This document shows, piece by piece, positions 26,807-37,166 of a DNA stretch of 64,000 nucleotides. The DNA is from Limosilactobacillus urinaemulieris (GTDB lineage: Bacteria; Bacillota; Bacilli; Lactobacillales; Lactobacillaceae): NCBI RefSeq assembly GCF_014838745.1, contig NZ_JABUXR010000003.1, positions 1-64,000 on the forward strand, in the 5' to 3' direction. How positions within the stretch are numbered: position 1 is the first letter of the stretch; the number at the start of each line of letters is the position of its first letter. The position numbers and the translations under genes were made by a program. The notes below the pieces were generated by a model. It had not been told where the DNA came from. It saw only the letters and a program-made list of their open reading frames with translations, and did no database searches.

Positions 26807-27124
26807 TTATTTTAATAACTTCAACCCTTGCTGCAAAACTGCATCATCTACAAAAGTTGTCAAAAACCGTTGAAGTGGCGTTTCACTATGGCGATCCTTA
26901 AATGCCATCGGCTCAGCGTCAATAATAACGGCCATCAGATTATTTTCCGTTAACATCAATTGCCCTGGTCGTTGATATTTCCCCTTTGTATGTTTCCCGG
27001 TCCGCCAAATATGGATCTTGGTGTTCCCTTGCTGATCTACTTTAAGTTGATACTGACCATTATCATCTGTTTCGACCGGAATACATGTAAACCGTTGAAC
27101 TTCATACTTTCCTTTTTTACTCAC
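26807..27124 (-). CDS. Conserved hypothetical protein (105 aa)
   Basis: A soluble basic 105-residue protein beginning from GTG at 27124, with GGAGGAAGAG upstream. Strand-rich, with repeated short segments (TDDNGQYQLKVDQQGNTKIHIW, GQLMLTENNLMAVIIDAEPMAF). No recognised domain or membrane segment. Transcribed alone, divergent from nnrE. Confidence 0.65.
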   Translation of the reverse strand: MSKKGKYEVQRFTCIPVETDDNGQYQLKVDQQGNTKIHIWRTGKHTKGKYQRPGQLMLTENNLMAVIIDAEPMAFKDRHSETPLQRFLTTFVDDAVLQQGLKLLK

Positions 27125-27239
27125 TATTCTCTTCCTCCAGCTCCGTTAACCTACCCCATATTCTACACTCCTCTAGTCCCACTCACAATTAACAAAAAGT
27201 GCTAAGCTAAAGGTAGTTTATATTCAGGAGGTTACCATT

Positions 27240-27881
27240 ATGGCAGACAAAGCAATTACCGCTGAACAAATGCGGCACTATGATTCGTACACGATTAACA
27301 CAATCGGCATTCCATCACTAGTATTAATGGAACGGGCAGCATTGGCGGTTCGCGATGAGGTATTAAATGCATTTCCGTTGAATTTACAAAATGTTGTTGT
27401 GGTGGCCGGAAGTGGCAATAACGGCGGAGATGGGCTAGATGTCGCCCGTCTCCTCCATATTGCCGGTGTAAAAGTCACTATTCTAAACGTTGGTAATCCA
27501 GACCACGCTTCCGAAGAACACCAAGTTCAAGATCGGATTTGTCAGTACTATAAAATTCCGCAAACTTCAGATCTCGATGTCCTTAAAGACGCATCATTGA
27601 TTGTCGATGCCCTTTTTGGTATCGGCATTGATCGTCCTGTTGAAGGCAACTATGCTGCGGCAATTGAGGCTATTAATAACAGTGACGCCGTGGTGGTTGC
27701 CGTTGATATGCCATCAGGTATTAATACCGATACTGGAGAAGTAATGGGCGTTGCCGTTAATGTAACGGCAACCGTTACCTTTGCAATAAATAAGGTTGGC
27801 TTGACCAAGGGTACTGGTAAAGAACACGCTGGTCGGGTAGTTGTTGCTAGTGATATGGGGACATATCCGATTAACGATTAA
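27240..27881 (+). CDS. nnrE: NAD(P)H-hydrate epimerase
   Basis: A 213-residue YjeF N-domain protein that interconverts R and S forms of damaged, hydrated NAD(P)H, so that the dehydratase can repair both. The motif AGSGNNGGDGLDVARLL and the DALFGIGIDRPVEG and VDMPSGINTDTG blocks are diagnostic. It is a stand-alone epimerase without the C-terminal dehydratase domain of the E. coli fusion. GGAGG lies upstream of the ATG. Confidence 0.93.
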   Translation: MADKAITAEQMRHYDSYTINTIGIPSLVLMERAALAVRDEVLNAFPLNLQNVVVVAGSGNNGGDGLDVARLLHIAGVKVTILNVGNPDHASEEHQVQDRICQYYKIPQTSDLDVLKDASLIVDALFGIGIDRPVEGNYAAAIEAINNSDAVVVAVDMPSGINTDTGEVMGVAVNVTATVTFAINKVGLTKGTGKEHAGRVVVASDMGTYPIND

Positions 27882-28009
27882 TAATATTCATTTTTACTGT
27901 AATTGTATAAAATTTCATCGAATAAGCTTGATTTTAGATGCATTTTCCCAGATAATTAATGAAATAGTTCTCATAGTTAATATGATTCTATTGCATTTGG
28001 ATTATCTAA

Positions 28010-29026
<1,017 letters not shown>

Positions 29027-29057
29027 ACCTTAAATAAAAATTATCAATTATAGATAA

Positions 29058-29094
29058 AGGGGCCAGGAAAAACATTTTGTTTTTCCTGGCCCCT
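29058..29094. terminator. Bidirectional terminator between ldhD and hisS
   Basis: The stem AGGGGCCAGGAAAAACA / TGTTTTTCCTGGCCCCT is 17 bp and perfect, located between convergent genes. Confidence 0.88.
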
Positions 29095-29100
29095 AATTAT

Positions 29101-30378
29101 TTACCGCAAATACTTTGTTGGCTCAGCAACAAAATCTGCAATCTTAACATCAACTGTATCCTTAGTAGCAGCATTTTTCAGTTGGAACTGCCCTTCATCA
29201 ACCTCACGTTCACCAAAGACCGCAAAGTACTTTGCATTACGACGGAAAGCTTCCTTAATTTGCTTACCAACCTTAACGCCACTGTAATCTTTATCAGCAA
29301 CAACGTCCTTATCACGAATTTGGTTTAGAATCTTAAAGGCAAGGTTATCACCATCTTCATTTGCACTAGCAAAGAAGACATCTAATTGATCTTGAGGAGC
29401 AAATTCTAGATTTTCTTCTTGAAGAAGGAGCATCAATCGTTCTACTCCCATTCCGAAGCCAATTCCTCCTTCTTCAGGGCCACCAAGCTGGCTAATAAGA
29501 CCGTTGTAACGACCTCCCGCACAAACAGTCGTGTAGCCACCACCAAATACTGGTGAATCTGACATAATTTCAAAGATCGTGTGGTTATAGTAATCCAAGC
29601 CACGAACCATATTGGTATCAATTTCGTAGTCAATTCCAAGTTCTTTCAATAAGGATTGAACCTGATCAAAGTAATTCTGTGACTTCTCGTCCAAGTAATC
29701 CAGAATAGACGGTGCTTGGGCAACGATCTTTTGGTCTCCAGCATCCTTACTATCCAAAACACGAAGGGGGTTCCGGTACATCCGTTCTTGAGAATCAGAG
29801 CTCAATTCATCATAGTGTGGCTTGAGGAAGTTGATTAATGCTTCACGATAATCTTCGCGAACTTGCTTATCACCTAAAGTATTGATTGTTAACTTTACAT
29901 TGGGAACACCGAACCGCTTGAACAACTGCATTGCCATTGCAATTACCTCAACGTCAATTTGTGGTGATTCGTTATTTAATGCTTCAACACCAATTTGATG
30001 GAATTCCCGTTGCCGTCCAGATTGTGGTCGTTCATAACGAAACATTGGTCCCATGTAATAAACCTTGTATGGTTTTGGATATTCAGGACCATACAGCTTA
30101 TTTTCAACGTATGCCCGAACAACCCCAGCAGTTCCCTCTGGACGCAAGGCGATGTGTCGATCACCCTTATCATGGAAATCGTACATTTCCTTTTCAACGA
30201 TGTCCGAAGTATCACCAACATTTCGTGAAAAGACGTTGTAATCTTCAAACATCGGTGTCCGGATACCGCGATAACCAAATTGATCAAATACTTCACGCGC
30301 AACTTCTTCAACCTTTTCCCAAAGATTAGTCGTTCCTGGTAGTAAATCTGCGGTTCCTTTTGGTTTTTGGTATTCCAT
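29101..30378 (-). CDS. hisS: Histidyl-tRNA synthetase
   Basis: A 425-residue class II synthetase. Motif 2 is MFRYERPQSGRQREFHQIGVE, the histidine-A motif is RGLDYYNHTIFE, and motif 3 is GIGFGMGVERLMLLL, followed by the C-terminal anticodon-binding domain. The start follows a GAAGGGAG site. Its usual partner aspS is not adjacent. A hairpin with a T-rich 3' side (30403-30434) lies 25 nt upstream of the start, suggesting attenuation. Confidence 0.96.
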   Translation of the reverse strand: MEYQKPKGTADLLPGTTNLWEKVEEVAREVFDQFGYRGIRTPMFEDYNVFSRNVGDTSDIVEKEMYDFHDKGDRHIALRPEGTAGVVRAYVENKLYGPEYPKPYKVYYMGPMFRYERPQSGRQREFHQIGVEALNNESPQIDVEVIAMAMQLFKRFGVPNVKLTINTLGDKQVREDYREALINFLKPHYDELSSDSQERMYRNPLRVLDSKDAGDQKIVAQAPSILDYLDEKSQNYFDQVQSLLKELGIDYEIDTNMVRGLDYYNHTIFEIMSDSPVFGGGYTTVCAGGRYNGLISQLGGPEEGGIGFGMGVERLMLLLQEENLEFAPQDQLDVFFASANEDGDNLAFKILNQIRDKDVVADKDYSGVKVGKQIKEAFRRNAKYFAVFGEREVDEGQFQLKNAATKDTVDVKIADFVAEPTKYLR

Positions 30379-30402
30379 ACTGGTACTCCCTTCAAAATAA
30401 AG

Positions 30403-30434
30403 CGCCCTCCTAAGACAAAGTGCCTTAGAGGGCG
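30403..30434 (-). terminator. Hairpin directly upstream of hisS (possible attenuator)
   Basis: On the minus strand CGCCCTC-TAAG / CTTAG-GAGGGCG is followed by CTTTATTTT and then the hisS ribosome site. It could end the MFS gene transcript. But only ~25 nt separate it from hisS, leaving no room for a promoter, so hisS must be transcribed through it. No T-box sequence was found. Confidence 0.55.
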
Positions 30435-30524
30435 ACTAATAAATTAAATCGTCTCTCTATAATTAATCGTTAATCTTAATTATCCATGTGTGATTTTACC
30501 ATAGCTAGCAGACTTTTTGTACCT

Positions 30525-31721
30525 TTACCGTGCCTGCTGCTGGTGAATGTGAAATAATTTTATTCCTACAAACATCAAGGTAACAATCATCAGCATGAAA
30601 ACCGAGAAAAATAGTTCTTGATAATTACCGTGTTCGATTACATATCCGCCATAAAGCGGCCCAATTGCTCGCCCAACTGAAATAACAATATTATACAGGC
30701 CCTGATAATGACCAGCATTAGCGGTCCCAGTCAATTGAGTAATCCACGCTGGTAATCCTGCAAAGCTCAATGTTTCCCCAATTGTCAAAATCACAAAGTC
30801 AACTACAAATTCGACCAAGTTATGGGCAAAGATTAAGAAGAAAAATGAACTAGCAAAGATTAAAATCCCTAGCACAATCTGAGTTGAAAGCCGCATATAG
30901 GGACTCAACTTGTTAACTAATGGTTGACCAATAATAATAATGATTCCGTTTAGCGTCCACAGTAAACTATATGCATAAAACGGAATTCCCATATTAGTCA
31001 TGTGAACTGCCATAACGCTTTCCCAAAGCGAATAACTAATATGAATTGTCATTACATTGACCAAAATTAAGAACACTAGGGCAATAAATGTTGAATGACC
31101 CTTAGTTTGCCGATCTGGTTTTGAACGTTGCTGTCCGCTGCTCTTAACCTCAATATTAAATGTAAAAAGTACCATTAAGGTTAATCCTAAATAGAATGCT
31201 GAGGCAACACTAAAGACCAGTACGACACTAATCGGTAATAAGATCCCCACAAGAAGGGTCCCCAACACTACTCCCACGTTAAATGCCATGTAAATATAGT
31301 TGAATACAAAACGTGCTGGGTGATTGGCGACTGCTGTCCCGTAAGAATTAACGATCGTCATATTAATTCCATCGCCAAAACTATTAATAACCATTAATAC
31401 TGCATACCATGGCCAACCGTGAATGAAAACCAGGAGAATAATTGGAACAGTCGAACAAGTTACCCCTAGCAAAGCTGTTCGATAGGAACTCCAATGATCA
31501 AATAACCATCCCCCAATGTAATTACCGGCCATCATTGCAATTGATATCAGGAGCATCACTACTCCTGCAGTCGTTAACGTTTGTCCTAAATATTTATTAA
31601 CATACATCGTTGTTAACGGCCAGATAAAGGCAGCACCAGTATTGTTCAGCAACCTTGCTAGTGCCACCCACTTTAATTGAACCGTTTTTTCTTTCTTCAT
31701 TCGATCTTTTTCTAATCCCAC
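30525..31721 (-). CDS. MFS transporter
   Basis: A 398-residue major facilitator protein with twelve predicted membrane helices and a cytoplasmic linker (SGQQRSKPDRQTKGH) between halves. The loop 2-3 motif is NYIGGWLFDHWSSYR. It resembles drug/peptide efflux MFS carriers of lactobacilli, but the substrate cannot be predicted. The start is uncertain: the GTG at 31721 or the ATG at 31700, neither with a strong ribosome site. Confidence 0.85.
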   Translation of the reverse strand: MGLEKDRMKKEKTVQLKWVALARLLNNTGAAFIWPLTTMYVNKYLGQTLTTAGVVMLLISIAMMAGNYIGGWLFDHWSSYRTALLGVTCSTVPIILLVFIHGWPWYAVLMVINSFGDGINMTIVNSYGTAVANHPARFVFNYIYMAFNVGVVLGTLLVGILLPISVVLVFSVASAFYLGLTLMVLFTFNIEVKSSGQQRSKPDRQTKGHSTFIALVFLILVNVMTIHISYSLWESVMAVHMTNMGIPFYAYSLLWTLNGIIIIIGQPLVNKLSPYMRLSTQIVLGILIFASSFFFLIFAHNLVEFVVDFVILTIGETLSFAGLPAWITQLTGTANAGHYQGLYNIVISVGRAIGPLYGGYVIEHGNYQELFFSVFMLMIVTLMFVGIKLFHIHQQQAR

Positions 31722-31793
31722 AACTTTTTATTGAACTCCTCAAAAAGAAAGAGATCGAGATACAATCTCAATCCCAATACTAGATCTCCATAA

Positions 31794-32414
31794 TTAGTGT
31801 TCAGCTACCATGCTTTCCTGTGGTACCCGGATTAAAGTATAACTGGATGCAACATGATTTGCTCGTAAACTAAGACCATTTAGCGGTGTATTACGGTAGT
31901 GTCCCGTCATCACCGCGGCAAATGCATGTCCTGATTCATTATCAATTTTCTGCAGTTTTTTCTTATTCCATGGCAAGCTCGTTGCTTCGACAGGAATAAG
32001 CCGTGTTCCATCACTAATTGAACTAAACCGAGAACTAACCATATACTTAGAATCATCAGCCCAGTAGGTGTACGACACGATCGGCCGCTTTCCCGATGCA
32101 CTATGCTTGGCAAGAACATAGTAGTAATCGTTCCCTTGATCATGCAATTGTAATGGCTGGTACTTTGTAGATAGTTGTACCTGTTGGTGATCATTGTAGT
32201 TAACTGGTTGAATAAAGCGAAGGTATCCTAAGCTTCCTAACCATAAAACAGCCACCAAACTCATTACTACATACTGGGTAAACAGCTTACCGTCAAATCG
32301 TTTCTTTGTTTTAGCGATTAACATTAACTGTTTTACCCGAATATAATGGATTACAAAACCTAAAAATCCAATCCCAAGGATCCACATTAACCAGCCTAGC
32401 CAGTTCCAACTCAT
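31794..32414 (-). CDS. Lactobacillus-type membrane protein, LVIS_2131-like (206 aa)
   Basis: A 206-residue protein with two N-terminal membrane helices (residues ~5-25 and ~47-67) and a ~135-residue extracytoplasmic domain rich in strands (YYYVLAKHSASGKRPIVSYTYWADD). It resembles the lineage-restricted family annotated as LVIS_2131 in lactobacilli (from memory, not searched). Function unknown. Same strand as the MFS gene, 72 nt upstream of it. Confidence 0.7.
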   Translation of the reverse strand: MSWNWLGWLMWILGIGFLGFVIHYIRVKQLMLIAKTKKRFDGKLFTQYVVMSLVAVLWLGSLGYLRFIQPVNYNDHQQVQLSTKYQPLQLHDQGNDYYYVLAKHSASGKRPIVSYTYWADDSKYMVSSRFSSISDGTRLIPVEATSLPWNKKKLQKIDNESGHAFAAVMTGHYRNTPLNGLSLRANHVASSYTLIRVPQESMVAEH

Positions 32415-32638
32415 AATTTTAATTCTCCATTTCTTCTCAATAGACTTAACTTATATTGATTATCACACAAAATCATACCATTGTCCGCCCACATCACCAA
32501 AACTTAAATATTTATTCCATTTCATTCTCGTAAATTATGATAAACTTAATTTTGGCATCGAATCAAAGAATGTTTTACAATAGGACTGTTAATCTTATAT
32601 TAGCTTTGCTAAATAGCACTAAGGGGGAAATTTATTTC

Positions 32639-32839
32639 ATGGATAATTTGAACGAAATTGCCCAGGAATTGATCAAATTTGAACGCGAGCACGATATGAA
32701 CGATAATCAAGTTGCTTTTGGTAGTCACTTATCTGTTGAACGGATTCACGATATCAAATCTGGTAACAGTAACGCAACTGATGAAGAAGCCGAATTAATT
32801 GAACGGTTCATGCAAAGCAACAATACCAGTAACGATTAA
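32639..32839 (+). CDS. Small LBP_cg2779-like protein (66 aa)
   Basis: A 66-residue acidic protein with a helix-turn-helix-like segment (DNQVAFGSHLSVERIHDIKSG) reminiscent of the small lactobacillar LBP_cg2779 family (from memory). The ATG at 32639 with an AAGGGGG site is chosen; the frame opens further upstream, but without a ribosome site. Monocistronic, with its own terminator. Too short for a full regulator; function unknown. Confidence 0.75.
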   Translation: MDNLNEIAQELIKFEREHDMNDNQVAFGSHLSVERIHDIKSGNSNATDEEAELIERFMQSNNTSND

Positions 32840-32851
32840 TTTAGTATTACA

Positions 32852-32890
32852 AGGCCCCTAGCATTCAAGAGAACTGAATGTTAGGGGCCT
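32852..32890 (+). terminator. Terminator after the small 66-aa protein gene
   Basis: The stem AGGCCCCTA.CATTCA / TGAATG.TAGGGGCCT is followed by CTTAT, 13 nt past the stop codon. Confidence 0.85.
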
Positions 32891-32944
32891 CTTATGTATA
32901 AAGAACTCTAATTTATTCATTAGTACATTAGAGCAGTGAACTAA

Positions 32945-33880
32945 TTATTCCCTAAATTTTACCGGTAGCGTCACTGACTCAACCTTTTTCCGCGGGTTAG
33001 CAATTCGTTCAAATAACGTTGAAATCAAATTTTCGGCAAGGGCATGGATCGGCTGAACCACAGTCGGCAACTGTGGAGCAACTTGGCAAATCAGTTGCGA
33101 TCCATCATACCCAGTGACAAAAAAGTCATGGTTAACCTGATAGCCCCTTTGCCGATACTGTGAAATGATCCTTAGCGCTTGAACATCATTCGACGCAATC
33201 ACCCCATCAAATTGGTCAGCAAAGTCTGTCTGATCAATTTCTTCTTTAGTTAAAGTTATAAAATTGTGTCCCTGATCATTCAAGTAGTCAATTACTCCCT
33301 GCAACCGATTTAGTGTTGGTGAAACGGATGTATCTTCATCGACAATTACCGCCAACCGATCCACCCGATGTTGAATCATAAACTGAGCGGCTAATCTGCC
33401 ACCACGATAACTATCAGCTGCAACAATCGGAATATTATCAGAAAGGTAACGGTCAAAGGAAACGATTGGCGCAGTTAGTTGCTGATATTCCTCAATTCCC
33501 AGGTTATGGGAACCTGAAATAATTCCGTCTACCTGATTAGCAAAAAGCATACTCAAGTACTCGTGTTCAATTTCGCGATTTTCAGCTGAAGAAGCAATAA
33601 TCGTCTTGTACCCTTTTAAAAAAAGCTGATGTTCCAATTCATTAACTAATTCAGCAAAGAACGGGTTCGTAAGGTTAGGGAAAATCAAGCCAATGAACTT
33701 TGACGGTTTTCCTTGCATCGCCCGTGCAAGAGCATTCGGCTGATAGTTTAACTGATTCATTGCTTGATGGACTTTCTTAATGGTCTTTTCGCTTAAAGAA
33801 CCATAATTGTTAATTACTCGTGACACAGTTGTTACGGAAACACCAGCTAATTTAGCAACATCTTGTAGTTTAGCTACCAT
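32945..33880 (-). CDS. LacI-family transcriptional regulator (sugar-responsive)
   Basis: A 311-residue repressor. The N-terminal HTH (LQDVAKLAGVSVTTVSRVIN) and hinge (YQPNALARAMQGK) are present. The effector domain has VSFDRYLSDNIPIVAADSYRGGRLAA and GYDGSQLICQVAPQLPTVVQPI. It resembles the ScrR/RbsR/MsmR group, but no sugar operon is adjacent and the ligand cannot be named. The ATG at 33880 with a GGGGAAG site is chosen; the frame runs 17 codons further. Confidence 0.88.
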   Translation of the reverse strand: MVAKLQDVAKLAGVSVTTVSRVINNYGSLSEKTIKKVHQAMNQLNYQPNALARAMQGKPSKFIGLIFPNLTNPFFAELVNELEHQLFLKGYKTIIASSAENREIEHEYLSMLFANQVDGIISGSHNLGIEEYQQLTAPIVSFDRYLSDNIPIVAADSYRGGRLAAQFMIQHRVDRLAVIVDEDTSVSPTLNRLQGVIDYLNDQGHNFITLTKEEIDQTDFADQFDGVIASNDVQALRIISQYRQRGYQVNHDFFVTGYDGSQLICQVAPQLPTVVQPIHALAENLISTLFERIANPRKKVESVTLPVKFRE

Positions 33881-34217
33881 ACTTCTTCCCCAATCTTTCT
33901 CAAACTGCTTTTCATTATATCCTAATATCAAGTTCTGGGATTAAATAAAATAATTTTAACTAAACAACTAGCAATATAATGTTTATTAATAGGGATTATT
34001 TAGAAATATATTTTTCAATTGATAAGAATAAGTGATCGTTGTTTTTATAATAACGATAAATGTTAAAATTGCTTGCTCTTTTATCATATTAATGATATTT
34101 TTTACTTAGTTTGAAATCTTAATAACTTCTTAAAAAATTTACTTTTTATTACCTTTTAATTATTGTTCGATTAGTTAATAAAGTTCCAAGAAGTTTTTCT
34201 AGGGGGGAGTCAGAATA
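33881..34217. other. AT-rich intergenic region before the LysM glucosaminidase gene
   Basis: This divergent region of about 340 bp is strongly A/T-rich and holds the promoters of the LacI regulator and the glucosaminidase gene. A TATAAT-like -10 lies at 34046-34051, without a well-placed -35. GGGGGG just before 34218 is the ribosome site. No gene or hairpin recognised. Confidence 0.5.
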
Positions 34218-36191
34218 ATGAATCGATCAGAACTAACAAATTCGACAACGCATTATAAAATGTATAAAAGCGGTCGAAAGTGGATGTTCGCTGGTTTAAC
34301 TGCAGTCACCTTGCTAACAGCATCTGGTGCTGTAGCTCATGCCGATGAAACACAACAAACTAGCAATAATACCACTGAAGTCACTGCTAACACTAATTCT
34401 AATAGTAACAATACTGACAGTAGTGCTGCTGATACTGTTGCTAGTCAAAGCGCCAACACCAGCAATAATAGTGAGGTCGTTTCTGCAACTGTTGCGGCAT
34501 CAAACGTCAAGGTAACTAGTGCTGCAGTTAGTGCTGCCAGTGCTGCCACTTCCACCGTTGCTTCAGCTTCTTCTGCGAGCTCTGCACCAGCAACTGCTAC
34601 GAGTTCTGCCGTTGCTCCACAATCGGCAACTGCTTCTGCTAACACAACAGCAGCCTATGCAGCTCAAGCTCCTGCATCTTCAGTCAATTTAAATTCACTT
34701 CACTTTAGCAACAACGCCCGTTCACAGCAGTTCATCCAAAGTGTTGCTCAAGGGGCAATTGATGGTTGGAACCAATACCGTGTTCTCCCATCCATTACCG
34801 TTGCTCAAGCAATTCTTGAAAGTGGCTGGGGACAATCAAGTTTGTCGACTAGTGCCCATAACCTTTTTGGGATTAAGGGCTCTTACAATGGTCACTCAGT
34901 GGTAATGCGGACCCGAGAAGTCTATGGTGGCCGTTCAGTTTACGTTAATGCTAATTTCCGAGCATACGCTAACAATTCTGAATCAGTAACCGATCATGGC
35001 CGGTTCCTAAATGTTAATAGTCGTTACCGAAACTTGCTCGGTGATACTAATTACGTTTCAGTTGCTAACAAGCTTCGTCAAGATGGTTACGCAACCGACC
35101 CGAGCTATGCAAGCTCACTGATTAACCTTGTTCGGACATATAACTTGACCCAACTTGATTCAGTTGCTTTCTCGGGTAAGGTTGTTACTAACAAGAACAA
35201 TAATGGTGATAACAGTAGTTACAATAGTGGTAGCTCAAGCGTAAGTAATACTGGTTACTACACAGTTCAATCCGGTGATACCCTTTCTGGAATTGCTAAC
35301 CGCTTCAGCACCACTGTTAATCACCTTGCTTCACTAAACGATATCAGCAATCCAAACCGAATTTATGTTGGTCAACGACTCCTTGTTCGGCAACAAGCCA
35401 GTTCACAGACTAATACCAGTAACGCTAACACTTCAAGTAATACTACTAACACCAGTTCTAGTGCTACAGGTACATATACCGTTCAGTCTGGCGATACCCT
35501 TTCTGGAATTGCTAACAAATTTGGTACCAATTATGAATCTTTGGCAAGTCTGAATAACATTTCTAACCCGAACCGGATTTATGTTGGTCAGGTATTGAAA
35601 TTAAGTGCTAATTCAAATACAGCTAGTTCCGTTCATCAAACAACCACTAACGTTACCCCAGCAGGTAGCTACAGTGTCAAGGCTGGTGACTCACTTTCTG
35701 CAATCGCTGCCCGGTACGGAATGAGCTACGAAACCCTAGCTCGCTTGAATAACATCTCTAATCCAATCCGGATTTACGTTGGTCAAGTATTAAGATTGGG
35801 TTCTGGTTCTACTTCTACTTCTACTGTTTCAAATGCTGTTAACCACTCCACTGCTTCGGCTGCTGGATCCTATACCGTTAAGAGTGGTGATTCACTTTCT
35901 GCAATCGCTGCCCGATACGGAATGAGCTACGAAACTCTAGCTCGCTTAAACAACATTTCTGATCCAAACCGGATTTACGTTGGTCAAACTCTTAACCTTG
36001 GTACTTCAGGTTACACAAGCTATCGTTATGCAGCAAGTTCATCAAGCAACGGTGGTTCCTACACAATCCAAGCTGGTGATACTCTTTCCGCAATCGCTGC
36101 CCGGTACGGAATGAGTTACGAAACTTTGGCTCGCTTAAACAACATTTCCGATCCAAACCGAATTGTTGCGGGTCAACGAATCGTTCTCTAA
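34218..36191 (+). CDS. Secreted N-acetylglucosaminidase with five LysM domains (peptidoglycan hydrolase)
   Basis: A 657-residue cell-wall hydrolase. The N-terminus has a KxYKxGKxW-type signal ([16 protein letters not shown]) with cleavage near AHA-DE, residues ~40-44. Next comes a Ser/Thr/Ala/Asn-rich spacer (~45-150), then a GH73 glucosaminidase domain (~155-315: [19 protein letters not shown] with the catalytic Glu, [26 protein letters not shown]). Five LysM repeats start near residues 345, 418, 483, 550 and 612 and anchor the enzyme to peptidoglycan. LysM 3-5 are nearly identical, showing recent duplication. Likely role: daughter-cell separation or surface adhesion. Monocistronic. Confidence 0.93.
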   Translation: MNRSELTNSTTHYKMYKSGRKWMFAGLTAVTLLTASGAVAHADETQQTSNNTTEVTANTNSNSNNTDSSAADTVASQSANTSNNSEVVSATVAASNVKVTSAAVSAASAATSTVASASSASSAPATATSSAVAPQSATASANTTAAYAAQAPASSVNLNSLHFSNNARSQQFIQSVAQGAIDGWNQYRVLPSITVAQAILESGWGQSSLSTSAHNLFGIKGSYNGHSVVMRTREVYGGRSVYVNANFRAYANNSESVTDHGRFLNVNSRYRNLLGDTNYVSVANKLRQDGYATDPSYASSLINLVRTYNLTQLDSVAFSGKVVTNKNNNGDNSSYNSGSSSVSNTGYYTVQSGDTLSGIANRFSTTVNHLASLNDISNPNRIYVGQRLLVRQQASSQTNTSNANTSSNTTNTSSSATGTYTVQSGDTLSGIANKFGTNYESLASLNNISNPNRIYVGQVLKLSANSNTASSVHQTTTNVTPAGSYSVKAGDSLSAIAARYGMSYETLARLNNISNPIRIYVGQVLRLGSGSTSTSTVSNAVNHSTASAAGSYTVKSGDSLSAIAARYGMSYETLARLNNISDPNRIYVGQTLNLGTSGYTSYRYAASSSSNGGSYTIQAGDTLSAIAARYGMSYETLARLNNISDPNRIVAGQRIVL

Positions 36192-36214
36192 TCAAATAAT
36201 TAAATCATTAAAAT

Positions 36215-36256
36215 AATGCGCTTAAGCATGATAAAAGAATCATACTTAGGCGCATT
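36215..36256 (+). terminator. Terminator after the LysM glucosaminidase gene
   Basis: The stem AATGCGC.TAAG.ATGAT / ATCAT.CTTA.GCGCATT is followed by TGTTAT. Confidence 0.8.
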
Positions 36257-36326
36257 TGTTATATAATAGAGTTATATGTTATTGATATGTTTTGGCCTGC
36301 GTTTAGATAGTGAGAAGGGTGATTAC

Positions 36327-36638
36327 ATGATTAGTCAAACGGGGAGAGCCTTTGCTGATATAGAGGAGATTAGCCAATTATTTAAGTTACTTGGTAATCC
36401 GAAACGACTACAATTACTATATCTCTTAATTCAAGATTCAATGAGCGTTACAGAAATTAGTCAACGGATGAAGTGGGAACAATCAGGGGTATCCCACCAA
36501 CTGCAGCTACTTCGTAAGTTTAATTTAGTTGAACAGAGACGCGACGGAAAAACAATTATCTACCGCCTTGAAGATCCACAAGTAATGACATTAATTGCAG
36601 ATGTACTTTCACATGCAGAGCAAATAATTCATCGGTAA
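36327..36638 (+). CDS. ArsR/SmtB-family regulator
   Basis: A 103-residue winged-helix repressor. The recognition region is MSVTEISQRMKWEQSGVSHQLQLLRKFNLVEQRRDGKTIIY. The C-terminal helix ADVLSHAEQIIHR carries Asp and His residues that could form an alpha5 metal site, but the DxHx10Hx2(E/H) spacing is not exact, so metal binding is uncertain. The ATG at 36327 has AGAAGGG upstream; the longer frame to 36276 has none. No transporter gene follows, so it is a lone regulator. Confidence 0.85.
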   Translation: MISQTGRAFADIEEISQLFKLLGNPKRLQLLYLLIQDSMSVTEISQRMKWEQSGVSHQLQLLRKFNLVEQRRDGKTIIYRLEDPQVMTLIADVLSHAEQIIHR

Positions 36639-36650
36639 TCTTTTAAAATG

Positions 36651-36710
36651 GGAGAATAAACGGACACCAATGGTTCGCTAAACTGAACTTTTGGTGTCCG
36701 TTTATTCTCC
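36651..36710. terminator. 20-bp perfect inverted repeat between convergent genes
   Basis: GGAGAATAAACGGACACCAA is exactly complementary to 36691-36710, with a smaller GTTC/GAAC arm in the loop. It lies 12 nt past the ArsR stop and 34 nt before the convergent gene's stop at 36745. The stem is unusually long and the T-tract weak, but it most likely acts as a bidirectional terminator. Confidence 0.7.
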
Positions 36711-36744
36711 TTGTAGGTTACCTAGTGTCTCATCCCCATAGAGA

Positions 36745-36981
36745 CTAAGTAAATTTTAACGCGATCTGATCTTTAGCCATAATGTCCCGAATCACAACTT
36801 CCTTTCCATCATGAAAGTCGCTATCAGTTAACCGGAAGCTTGGGTGACTATGTGCGTAAAACTTAAAGTAATATGTTGGTGTCGTTGTTAAATCTTCCAC
36901 TTTAAGTACACCAGTGGAACCGTCAGAACAATTAAATTCTTGAGTTACGTTCTTTTTGTCTTGAATATAAACCGTCGTCAT
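36745..36981 (-). CDS. Small conserved hypothetical protein (78 aa)
   Basis: A 78-residue strand-rich soluble protein (MTTVYIQDKKNVTQEFNCSD, TPTYYFKFYAHSHPSFRLTD). The ATG at 36981 has GGAGG nine nt upstream; an in-frame start at 36996 lies upstream of that site. No domain recognised and transcribed alone. Confidence 0.65.
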   Translation of the reverse strand: MTTVYIQDKKNVTQEFNCSDGSTGVLKVEDLTTTPTYYFKFYAHSHPSFRLTDSDFHDGKEVVIRDIMAKDQIALKFT

Positions 36982-37166
36982 TCTTAACACCTCCATTATT
37001 CATTATATCGCCATTTTCGGATAACCTAAAAATAATTTTTAGGTTCTATCATAAAAATAGTCATTTTTAGCAAAGTAGTATATTAAACACCAGAAAAGGA
37101 GCATGCTGACCATTAGCGATGACTAGTCAGTTATGCTCCTTATTCAATATTATTTATTTCTGATCT

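Noticed and set aside
30403-30434. T-box leader for hisS
   Set aside because: No AGGGTGGNACCGCG-like T-box and no stem I with specifier loop; only a single hairpin is present.
35640-36190. Repeat element in the 35.6-36.2 kb region
   Set aside because: The direct repeats are the coding sequence of LysM domains 3-5, explained by domain duplication.
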